From CAZHDI01 sp964531285 (GTDB lineage Bacteria; Pseudomonadota; Alphaproteobacteria; JAJFIK01), in contig CAZHDI010000035.1 in the NCBI GenBank assembly GCA_964531285.1, positions 1-30,623 of the forward strand: a DNA stretch of 30,623 nucleotides, written 5' to 3'. Position numbers and translations under genes: made by a program. Of the stretch, positions 1 to 6,766 are shown piece after piece. Position 1 is the first letter of the stretch. Each line of letters opens with the position of its first letter. The notes under the pieces are model-generated. The model saw only the letters and a program-made list of their open reading frames with translations. It was not told the DNA's origin and ran no database searches.

Positions 1-1173
1 CATGTTCTGCCCGGCGCGATCGACACCCAGGCCCATTTCCGCGAACCCGGCATGGAACACAAGGAAGATCTGGAAACCGGGGCGCGCTCGGCCGTGATGG
101 GCGGGGTGACGGCGGTCTTCGAGATGCCCAACACCAAGCCGCCGACGACCGATGCGGATGCACTCCATGACAAGGTGCAGCGGGCGCGCGACCGGATGTG
201 GTGCGATTTCGCGTTCTTTGTCGGGGGCACGGCGGAGAACGCCCAGTATCTGCCCGATCTGGAGCGATTGCCGGGCTGTTGCGGTGTGAAGGTCTTCATG
301 GGGTCGTCCACCGGCACCCTCCTGCTGCCCGACGATGAGGGTGTGCGGTCGGTCCTGACCCGGATCAAACGGCGCGCTGCGTTCCATTGCGAAGACGAGT
401 TCCGCCTGCGCGACCGGCGCGAGGTCGCCGAGTTGGGCAATGTCCTGACCCATCCGGAATGGCGCGACGCCGAAGCCGCGCTGATGTGCACGCGGCGCCT
501 GGTGGAATTGGCCCGCGAGACCGGCGCGCGGGTCCATGTGCTGCATATTTCGACCGCGGATGAAATGGACCTGCTGGCCGGCTACCGCGATGTCGCCACG
601 GTCGAGACGACCCCTCAGCACTTGACCCTGGCGGGCCCGGAGATCTACGAGCGGATTGGCACCCGTGCGCAGATGAACCCGCCGGTGCGCAGCGCCGCCC
701 ACCGTGCCGGCATTTGGAAAGGCCTTCTCAGCGGCGTGGTTGACGTTCTGGGCTCGGACCATGCGCCGCATACGCTCGAAGAAAAAGCCGATCCCTATCC
801 CAAGTCTCCGTCCGGCATGCCCGGCGTTCAGACCCTCGTCCCCATCATGCTCGATCATGTGAATGCCGGGCATCTGACCCTGGAACGCTTTGTCGATCTG
901 ATGTGCCACGGTCCCCAGCGGATCTTCGGCATTGCCGGCAAGGGCCGGATGATGGTCGGCTATGATGCCGATTTCACGGTCGTCGATATGCGCGAGACCC
1001 GGACCGTCGAGGACGGCTGGATCGCCAGCAAATGCGGCTGGACGCCCTATGACGGCATGAGTGTCACCGGCTGGCCCAAGGGCACGATCATCCGCGGGCG
1101 CACGGTCATGTGGGAGGGCGAGATCCAGGGCACGGCCCATGGCCAGCCCGTCGCGTTCACCGAGACCCTGTAG
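1..1173 (+). CDS. pyrC: Dihydroorotase (5'-truncated by window edge)
   Basis: The reading frame is open from base 1, so the true start lies upstream; 390 residues are visible. It belongs to the cyclic amidohydrolases and most closely resembles the roughly 440-residue alphaproteobacterial dihydroorotases, which interconvert carbamoyl aspartate and dihydroorotate in pyrimidine synthesis in the cytoplasm. Visible landmarks are the N-terminal metal motif followed by FREPG, the lysine segment GVKVFMGSSTG, histidines in AAFHCEDE and VHVLHIS, and the aspartate in LGSDHAPHTLEEK. The first metal motif reads DTQAH, with glutamine where the classical DxHxH has histidine. The same substitution is known in some class I dihydroorotase subfamilies, so it need not mean inactivity. 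The last 17 bp overlap the 3' end of the convergent membrane-protein gene. Family assignment is firm; the substrate is inferred. Confidence 0.9.
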   Translation, partial: HVLPGAIDTQAHFREPGMEHKEDLETGARSAVMGGVTAVFEMPNTKPPTTDADALHDKVQRARDRMWCDFAFFVGGTAENAQYLPDLERLPGCCGVKVFMGSSTGTLLLPDDEGVRSVLTRIKRRAAFHCEDEFRLRDRREVAELGNVLTHPEWRDAEAALMCTRRLVELARETGARVHVLHISTADEMDLLAGYRDVATVETTPQHLTLAGPEIYERIGTRAQMNPPVRSAAHRAGIWKGLLSGVVDVLGSDHAPHTLEEKADPYPKSPSGMPGVQTLVPIMLDHVNAGHLTLERFVDLMCHGPQRIFGIAGKGRMMVGYDADFTVVDMRETRTVEDGWIASKCGWTPYDGMSVTGWPKGTIIRGRTVMWEGEIQGTAHGQPVAFTETL

Positions 1174-2977
1174 TGTCGGTCGTCTGCCCGACCGGGAAGG
1201 TCTCGAGGGTCAGGTGGGGACTGACCGGCGCGCGCGGCGCGGCGTCAACACCGAGACCCATCTCGGCGAGGCAGCCCCGGAACACCGGTGAGTGACCGTC
1301 CGTGTTAAGACCGATCACCCGCGCCAGGCCATCCGCGGAAGCGGTCTTCACAAAGGCGCAGTTATAGGTGTCGTGCAGCGGATTGTGATCCGGGTGCATG
1401 TACCAGGAACTGCCCAGCGCGGTGCCGCCGGCTAACACCAGCAGCCCCGGCTGGTTCGGCCCCGCCACCAGCTTGTCGCGCAAAGGATCGAAGCGCCGGT
1501 CACGGAGCGCCGACCGGGTGGTCTCATGGAGCCGGGCCACGGCCGGGCTCACCCGCAGGCCGGTGAGCGGTCCGGCGTTTTCAAGCGATACGGTTTGGGC
1601 AAAGGCACTGCCGTTCGAGCGCACCGGATGGATGAGGGTGGCCGAGACGACGGTCACCAGGACGAAGACACCGAGCGGGACAGCCGCAAGGGTCAGGCGC
1701 GCCGGGTCGAACGCCTTCAGATGCCGGCTCAGATAAACCATCATCACACCGATCACCGCGAAGAAGGGCGCGCCATTGAGGACCGACCGGCGGATGATGC
1801 CGGTATTGGTGCCGGCAAACGGCGTGTAGGCCGCACCCAGCAGGATCAGCGTCACCATGAGCGGGACGGTCCAGGCGCCGGGCTGCGGGCGGCTGCCCCG
1901 CTGACGCCAGGTGATCCAGGCGGCCAGCGCCATGAAGGCGAAGGTGAAAGCCGAGATGAACCGGCCATGGGCGCCATAGCCCATGCCGATATCGTTCTGC
2001 TGGAACGGATCGGCGCTGGCGGGCGGCGGGCGGCCATAAAGCCAGGCCCACAAGGCCGTCAGGCCGGCGACGGCCAGCGCAAGGCCTGTGCTGAGCAACA
2101 GCGCGCGCTGACGCGGACCCGCCCCGCCCATCCCGGCGATGACCGCCTGCGCCCCGGCATAGCCACCGAGCAGCACCGCGGTGATCGCCAGCGTCGCGGC
2201 CAGCAACTTGGCGTCATAGACCAGGATCGCGGACAGGGTGTGCGTGCCGCTCGCTGCGACGCCCATGAGCGCCAGCATGGTGGGGTAATCCACGATCCAG
2301 GCCTGGGCACCCGCCATGGCCAGACCCGCGGCCGCGAGGAGAAGCGCGCTGGCGCGTATCCGCTCCCACGGGCCGCCGCCCGGGCGCAGCATCCAGACAT
2401 AGGCCAGCAGCATGACAAGGGCGAGCATGGCGGCGGAGAACCGCCCCAGCCCCATGGCCGTGATGCTCAGCCCCAGAAGACAGAGAACCCAGGCGCGGCT
2501 GCGCGCCGGACTGCGCGCATAATCGATCAGCAGCAGGATCGCCATCCCGTTGGCCGCTACAAACGCGGTGACGGCGTAATTCATCGTCGGGCGGAGCAGC
2601 GAGAAGAACAGCAGGCCCCCGGTGACCGTCAGCACGGTGATCACCGCCTCGTCCATGCGGGTGAGGGCAAGGCCCTTGCGCTTCAGGCACACGCAGACCG
2701 CCCAGGCCAGGCCGGCGGCGGCGATGAGACTGAGAAATGCCGGGAGCAGCCGGTAAAACACGATGGAGTGGCCGAAGGGCGCCCCCAAAAGGCTCCAGAT
2801 CCGGTAATCGGCGAAGAAAAAGTCTTCACCCGGATTGGCGAGCAGATAGATGTAAAGCGCCTCGTCGGTGAAATCGAAGGACCGGTCCGCGCTCCACAAA
2901 GCGGCGGCCAGGGCACCCAGGCCGCACAGCGCGGTCACCGCGAGCGCGGCGAAAGACAGGGATCGCGGGCCGGTCAT
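1157..2977 (-). CDS. Polytopic GT-C-like membrane glycosyltransferase (GtrC-like position)
   Basis: This 606-residue protein has about ten hydrophobic segments. The start at 2977 is preceded by AAGGA seven bases upstream and opens on a hydrophobic segment; the longer open frame upstream only shadows the neighbouring gtrA-like gene. Right after the first membrane segment comes FDFTDEALYIY, an acidic D-E pair in the position of the catalytic acidic motif of GT-C enzymes such as ArnT and protein mannosyltransferases. A non-membrane stretch of about 120 residues at the C-terminus is probably periplasmic. It is third in a minus-strand series after a GtrB-like transferase and a GtrA-like protein, the order of gtrABC loci, where the third protein moves the sugar from the polyprenyl carrier to its acceptor. 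The acceptor is unknown. It could also be a polytopic protein of another sugar pathway. Confidence 0.7.
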   Translation of the reverse strand: MTGPRSLSFAALAVTALCGLGALAAALWSADRSFDFTDEALYIYLLANPGEDFFFADYRIWSLLGAPFGHSIVFYRLLPAFLSLIAAAGLAWAVCVCLKRKGLALTRMDEAVITVLTVTGGLLFFSLLRPTMNYAVTAFVAANGMAILLLIDYARSPARSRAWVLCLLGLSITAMGLGRFSAAMLALVMLLAYVWMLRPGGGPWERIRASALLLAAAGLAMAGAQAWIVDYPTMLALMGVAASGTHTLSAILVYDAKLLAATLAITAVLLGGYAGAQAVIAGMGGAGPRQRALLLSTGLALAVAGLTALWAWLYGRPPPASADPFQQNDIGMGYGAHGRFISAFTFAFMALAAWITWRQRGSRPQPGAWTVPLMVTLILLGAAYTPFAGTNTGIIRRSVLNGAPFFAVIGVMMVYLSRHLKAFDPARLTLAAVPLGVFVLVTVVSATLIHPVRSNGSAFAQTVSLENAGPLTGLRVSPAVARLHETTRSALRDRRFDPLRDKLVAGPNQPGLLVLAGGTALGSSWYMHPDHNPLHDTYNCAFVKTASADGLARVIGLNTDGHSPVFRGCLAEMGLGVDAAPRAPVSPHLTLETFPVGQTTDTTGSR

Positions 2978-3039
2978 GGGGAAGTCCTTGTCGGTGAGAT
3001 CATGAGACAGCGGCACCGTAGCCGCGATTCTGCCGGTCT

Positions 3040-3516
3040 TCAGCGATCCGCTCGCGAGGGCTGCACCGCTGCGTCCCGGGCGGCCGGCCGGGCGGCGAAA
3101 GCCCACAGGGCCGAGAGGGTAAACGTCGTCGGCCACACCACAAGAACGCCGATGATCAGCGCAACGGCGCGCGGCAGGCCCAGCCCGTGGAGCGCGGCGG
3201 CCAGCGCCAGAGTGCTGACCGCGAAACCCGTGCCGGCGACGATGAAGAAGCGCCAGAGCGCCCGCTGCGCAGGCTGGCGGCGTCCGAAGGTCCAGTAATG
3301 GTGGCCCGTGAACGAGACCAGGAAGGCCACAAGAAAGGCGCCGGTGTTTGCGGCGAGCGGCGCGGCCCCCAGCCCCAGGGCGAACGCATAAACGCAAACC
3401 GTATGCACCAGCGTCGCCAGGGCACCCACAAGGCCGAAGCGCATCGCCGTTCCGGCCAGGCGGCGGATCGAGCGTGCGGCATGTGTCACCCGGTTATGCA
3501 TGGCGGCGCGTATCAT
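3040..3516 (-). CDS. GtrA-family membrane protein
   Basis: This 158-residue protein has four predicted membrane helices and the GtrA-family signature segments RFGLVGALATLVH near the N-terminus and SFTGHHYWTFGRR in the middle. GtrA-like proteins are thought to flip polyprenyl-phosphate sugars across the inner membrane. Its start lies 23 bp inside the preceding glycosyltransferase gene, so the two are likely translationally coupled. It is followed 62 bp later by the GT-C-like gene. The start at 3516 has only a weak GGG-type ribosome site, as expected for coupled initiation. Family call is firm; the transported sugar is unknown. Confidence 0.85.
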   Translation of the reverse strand: MIRAAMHNRVTHAARSIRRLAGTAMRFGLVGALATLVHTVCVYAFALGLGAAPLAANTGAFLVAFLVSFTGHHYWTFGRRQPAQRALWRFFIVAGTGFAVSTLALAAALHGLGLPRAVALIIGVLVVWPTTFTLSALWAFAARPAARDAAVQPSRADR

Positions 3517-4549
3517 CGTTTGGGTCCCAATCGGTGACGGTCCCGCCGGTGCTCAGCCCTTGATCGGGGGTGATTTCCTCACGGACGATATAGATGGGCC
3601 GCCGTTTGATCTCGATGAACATGCGCCCGAGATACTCTCCGAGCACGCCATTGGAGATCAGATTGAGCGCGGTCGAAACCAGCAGAACCACCATCAACGA
3701 CGCATAGCCCGGCACGTCCACGCCGAACATCAGCGTGCGGATCAGAAGAAACAGGGCATAAAGACACGCCGCCAGCGCGCTGATCCCGCCGATATAGGTC
3801 CACACCTTGAGCGGTTGCGCCGAAAACGAGGTGACCCCGTCCAGGGCGAAATTCCACAGCCGCCAGAAATTGAACTTCGACGTGCCCGCGCTGCGCTCCG
3901 GGCGCTGATACGCAACGCACGCCGTGGGAAATCCGACCCAGGAGAACAGCCCCTTCATGAACCGGTTGCGCTCGCCGAGTTGACCGAGAGCGTCCACCAC
4001 ACTGCGGTCCATCAACCGGTAGTCCCCGGTGTTGCGCGGGATGTCGGAGGTGGCGATACGGTTGACGAGCTTATAAAACAGCGCCGCCGTCCAGCGCTTC
4101 AGCCAGCCGTCCCGGGTGCGCGATGCCCGCACCGCCAGCACCACGTCATAGCCCTCGCGCCAGCGGTCGAGAAAGACCGGGATCAAATCCGGCGGGTCCT
4201 GAAGATCCACATCGATCGGGATCACCACATCGCCCCGGGCGGCGTCGATCCCGGCGGTCATCGCGGCCTCTTTGCCGAAATTGCGCGACAGATCGAGGAT
4301 CCGCAGGCTCGCGTGCCGGGCCTGAAGATCGACCAGAACCGCGAGGGTGTCGTCCCGGCTGCCGTCATTGACGAACACATATTCCAGCGACAGCCCACGG
4401 GCCCGGGCCAGCGCGTCCAGCACCTGGACGAACCGCGGAACGGCCTCTTCTTCGTTGTAGACCGGAATGATCAGGGAAATCAGCGGGGTCACGCCCTGCC
4501 GGCGGGCGCGGGCGCGCGTCATTCTGATCCGGTCCGACCGGCTTGTCAT
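3494..4549 (-). CDS. GtrB/ArnC-type family 2 glycosyltransferase
   Basis: This 351-residue enzyme starts with a GT2 domain: LISLIIPVYNEEE near residues 23-35, the nucleotide-binding VNDGSRDDT near 60-68, and the metal site DVDLQDPP (Asp113, Asp115, Asp118). Two C-terminal membrane segments follow, about residues 246-273 and 280-305, then the family tail GVLGEYLGRMF. This is the architecture of GtrB and dolichyl-phosphate-mannose-synthase-like enzymes, which load a sugar from a nucleotide donor onto undecaprenyl phosphate at the inner face of the inner membrane. The start at 4549 has AAGGA nine bases upstream. It is the first gene of the module that continues with GtrA- and GT-C-like genes. 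The sugar cannot be told from sequence. Confidence 0.9.
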   Translation of the reverse strand: MTSRSDRIRMTRARARRQGVTPLISLIIPVYNEEEAVPRFVQVLDALARARGLSLEYVFVNDGSRDDTLAVLVDLQARHASLRILDLSRNFGKEAAMTAGIDAARGDVVIPIDVDLQDPPDLIPVFLDRWREGYDVVLAVRASRTRDGWLKRWTAALFYKLVNRIATSDIPRNTGDYRLMDRSVVDALGQLGERNRFMKGLFSWVGFPTACVAYQRPERSAGTSKFNFWRLWNFALDGVTSFSAQPLKVWTYIGGISALAACLYALFLLIRTLMFGVDVPGYASLMVVLLVSTALNLISNGVLGEYLGRMFIEIKRRPIYIVREEITPDQGLSTGGTVTDWDPNDDTRRHA

Positions 4550-4591
4550 GGTGTCGGATCCTTCGTGACTGATCCTTTGGTGCCGCCGGGC

Positions 4592-4615
4592 CCGGGCGGA
4601 GTCAAGCCCGCCCGG
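4592..4615. other. GC-rich inverted repeat in divergent intergenic region
   Basis: CCGGGCGG and CCGCCCGG form a perfect 8-bp stem with an 8-base spacer, between the divergent gtrB-like gene and ompW. No run of T follows on either strand, so it is not a typical terminator. It may shape the leader of the minus-strand transcript or be a protein site; no role can be assigned. Confidence 0.35.
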
Positions 4616-4686
4616 CTAGACCCAAGGGCCTAGGCCGCACGGCGGGGGATAAAGTCCTGAAAAAACGCGTGAAATTCCGCATGGTC

Positions 4687-4700
4687 TTGATCCTGATCAA
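4687..4700 (+). promoter_or_regulatory. FNR/FixK/ANR-type box upstream of ompW
   Basis: TTGATCCTGATCAA is a perfect match to the consensus TTGAT-N4-ATCAA bound by FNR-family regulators. Its centre lies at 4693.5, 102 bp before the ompW start codon. If it acts as a class II site centred at -41.5, transcription would start near 4735, and the AT-rich segment AATTAT at 4722-4727 falls where a -10 element is needed. The box match is direct observation; the start site is inferred. Confidence 0.85.
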
Positions 4701-4795
4701 TGTCCGGGCCGACAGGCTGTCAATTATGGCGCCAGGTTCATCGGGGCGCGTCAGCCGGGTTCGGCGCGGCGGTCCCGCAAGAAGAGGGTGGTGCT

Positions 4796-5422
4796 ATGAA
4801 AACCATGACATCGATCGTGGCCGGCGCGGTGCTGGCGGCGGGTCTTGCCGGCGCGGCGGCGAGCGCGCATGCGGCGGCGGGCGATATCCAACTGCGTTTG
4901 CGCGGCATCGCGGTTGCGCCGAGCGAGTCCTCGACGATCCGGGGCATCGGCGGCGAAGCGGAGGTGAGCACCAGCTTCGCGCCCGAACTCGATGTGAGTT
5001 ATTTCTTCACGGACAAACTGGCGCTGGAACTGATTCTGGCCACCACCCGCCATGAGGTGGAAGCCGAAGGCACCGCCATCGGGGATGTGGATCTGGGTTC
5101 GACCTGGGTGCTGCCGCCGACGCTGACCCTGCAATATCACTTCTGGCCCGAGGCGGAGATTCGCCCCTATGTCGGCGCGGGCATCAACTACACGGTGTTC
5201 TGGAAGGAAAACGCGCCGGGCTTCGACATCGACTATGACGACAGCTTTGCGGTGGCGCTTCAGGCCGGCGTCGATATTCCGGTCAATGAGGATTACTTCT
5301 TCAATCTGGATGTGAAGAAGATCTTCCTCAGCACCAGCGTCGATGTCGGCAACGGCGCGGTCACGGCGGATGTGGACCTCAATCCCTGGGTGATCGGCGT
5401 CGGCGTCGGCACACGCTTCTAA
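4796..5422 (+). CDS. ompW: OmpW-family outer membrane protein
   Basis: This 208-residue protein has a cleavable signal peptide (MKTMTS through about AHAAA, residues 1-24) and a small beta-barrel body of alternating amphipathic strands. OmpW-family marks include PTLTLQYHFWPE, IRPYVGAGINYTVF, a DDSFAVALQAGVDIP segment, FFNLDVKKIFL and a C-terminal aromatic residue (GVGVGTRF) suited to barrel assembly. OmpW proteins form eight-stranded barrels with a hydrophobic channel in the outer membrane. The start at 4796 was chosen because it begins the signal peptide; an open frame extends upstream without coding character. An FNR-type box lies 96-109 bp upstream, consistent with oxygen-responsive ompW control known in enterobacteria. 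Hairpins follow the stop codon. Confidence 0.9.
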   Translation: MKTMTSIVAGAVLAAGLAGAAASAHAAAGDIQLRLRGIAVAPSESSTIRGIGGEAEVSTSFAPELDVSYFFTDKLALELILATTRHEVEAEGTAIGDVDLGSTWVLPPTLTLQYHFWPEAEIRPYVGAGINYTVFWKENAPGFDIDYDDSFAVALQAGVDIPVNEDYFFNLDVKKIFLSTSVDVGNGAVTADVDLNPWVIGVGVGTRF

Positions 5423-5450
5423 CGGATCAGACGGGGCCGGCCAGGCACTC

Positions 5451-5496
5451 GGAAATGCGCCTTCCGGCGCATTTCCAAAAGGACCCTTAGCGGTCC
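5451..5496. terminator. Paired hairpins between convergent ompW and usg
   Basis: GGAAATGCGCC (5451-5461) and GGCGCATTTCC (5466-5476) form a perfect 11-bp stem with a TTCC loop. A second small hairpin, GGACC/GGTCC, spans 5481-5496. They lie between the convergent 3' ends of ompW and usg, so they probably end or protect both transcripts. There is no strong T run, so intrinsic termination is not certain. Confidence 0.6.
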
Positions 5497-5500
5497 GGTG

Positions 5501-5764
5501 TCAGTGCAGGGTGACTTCGGCATCGAGATGCCGCGCCTCGAAGGCCGAGACGATGCCCCGCGAGGCGACGCGCACCGAATGGAGCCGGCCATCCAGATTG
5601 TCGTGCCAGAACCGCAGAAAGCCTTTGAGAACCGGGAATTTCGGCGCCAGATCCAACTCCTGCCAGACATAGGTCTGAAGGATCTCGGGATGATCGGGCA
5701 GGTGATACAGGATTTCGGCCGTGGTCAGCCGGTATCCGTCCAATTGCTCCTTCAACAGTGCCAT
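5501..5764 (-). CDS. usg: Usg-family protein
   Basis: This 87-residue protein carries the Usg-family sequence: LDGYRLTTAEILYHLPDHP near the start, LQTYVWQELDLAP in the middle and LDGRLHSVRVA near the end. It starts at 5764 behind a strong GGAGG with a four-base spacer; a longer frame to 5848 is open but lacks a better start. Usg proteins are typical of alphaproteobacteria and named for linkage to trpFBA; their function is not established. Here no trp gene is adjacent: it stands alone, convergent with ompW and divergent from a LysE-type exporter. A CIRCE-like inverted repeat lies 121 bp upstream of its start codon. Confidence 0.88.
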   Translation of the reverse strand: MALLKEQLDGYRLTTAEILYHLPDHPEILQTYVWQELDLAPKFPVLKGFLRFWHDNLDGRLHSVRVASRGIVSAFEARHLDAEVTLH

Positions 5765-5884
5765 GGGGCCTCCTTTTCGAAGACGCGTCTTCCTCCCAGA
5801 AAAAAGTCTAGGTGGCGTGTTTGATATCTGTCGAGTAAAAAGGCGCAATTTTCGTGCTCATTGCGGCCAATTTTCGCAATCTTG

Positions 5885-5911
5885 TTAGCACTGTGTGCCG
5901 TCGAGTGCTGA
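5885..5911. promoter_or_regulatory. CIRCE-like inverted repeat (putative HrcA site)
   Basis: TTAGCACTG, nine bases, then GAGTGCTGA. The CIRCE consensus is TTAGCACTC-N9-GAGTGCTAA, so 16 of 18 arm bases match and the spacer length is exact. CIRCE is bound by the heat-shock repressor HrcA, normally before groESL or hrcA-grpE-dnaK. Here it sits between the divergent usg (start 5764) and lysE-type (start 6048) genes, and no chaperone gene is in the window. Sequence match is observed; HrcA control is inferred. Confidence 0.6.
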
Positions 5912-6047
5912 CAAAACAGGCAACTGGCGCAGCCGCACGGCAATGCTGGCCATTGGCTGAAAGGCCGGATACGCTGCGCGGCGCTTTATCGGCAGGACCG
6001 GTGCCGATGGGACGCCAGACGGGGCGGATGAGAACGGGAATGGCCGG

Positions 6048-6707
6048 ATGGATTGGCTGGTACTGATCGCGAGTGGCGTATTTATCGGCGTGATCGTCGC
6101 TGCCCCCGTTGGCCCGGTTAATCTCATTTGCATTCGGCGCACCTTGGCCTTCGGCCGCCTCAACGGGTTCCTCTCGGGAACCGGTGCGGCGCTGGGCGAC
6201 GGTGTCTTCGCCATTATTGTCGCGTTCGGCCTGACCGCCGTCTCCCAATTCATTCAGGGCCACTCGGCCATGTTTCAGATCGTCGGCGGCCTTGTCCTGC
6301 TGGCGATCGGCGCTCAGACCTTCTTCGCCAATCCGCGCCCCTTCATGAACGCGCCCGATGTCCACCTCCCGGCCGGCGGGTCCGGCGGCGGGATCGCGGC
6401 GGCGTTCGCGTCCACCTTTGTGCTCACCATTTCCAATCCGGCGACCATGCTGGGCTTCGTGGCCATCTTTTCGGGGCTGGGCAGCAGCCTGACCGAGAAC
6501 GCCTCCTATACCTCCGCGACGATCCTGGTCGCGTCGGTCGTTGCCGGCTCGGCGCTGTGGTGGCTGGCGCTCACCAGTCTGATGAGCCTGTTCAAAGGCC
6601 GTCTCAGCTTTGCGCGGTTGCGGTTTATCAACCGGTTTTCCGGCGTTCTGATCGGGGGCTTCGGCGCGGCTGTGCTGGCCAAGGTTATCGCCACGGCGCT
6701 TGTGTGA
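6048..6707 (+). CDS. LysE/RhtB-family amino acid exporter
   Basis: This 219-residue inner-membrane protein has about six hydrophobic segments. Its N-terminus carries the LysE-family signature GVIVAAPVGPVNLICIRRTL, followed by GFLSGTGAALGDGVFA. A polar glycine-rich loop near residues 100-115 separates the two halves, and ISNPATMLGF marks the second half. Members export amino acids or related small molecules by proton exchange. It lies 59 bp before an acetolactate-synthase-like gene on the same strand, so co-transcription is likely; a link between the exporter's substrate and that enzyme is speculation. The ribosome site is weak. The substrate is not predictable. Confidence 0.85.
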   Translation: MDWLVLIASGVFIGVIVAAPVGPVNLICIRRTLAFGRLNGFLSGTGAALGDGVFAIIVAFGLTAVSQFIQGHSAMFQIVGGLVLLAIGAQTFFANPRPFMNAPDVHLPAGGSGGGIAAAFASTFVLTISNPATMLGFVAIFSGLGSSLTENASYTSATILVASVVAGSALWWLALTSLMSLFKGRLSFARLRFINRFSGVLIGGFGAAVLAKVIATALV

Positions 6708-6766
6708 CATCATCCACCGCCGAAGCGGCGCCCTGACGTGCCCGCGCGGTCCAAAGGGAGGCAACT

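Noticed and set aside
1526..3298. 590-codon plus-strand open frame over the GT-C-like gene
   Set aside because: Charged, repetitive translation without hydrophobic segments or motifs; an antisense shadow of a membrane protein gene.
2978..3397. N-terminal extension of the GT-C-like gene
   Set aside because: The extra 140 residues are out-of-frame translation of the gtrA-like gene; the start at 2977 has a good ribosome site.
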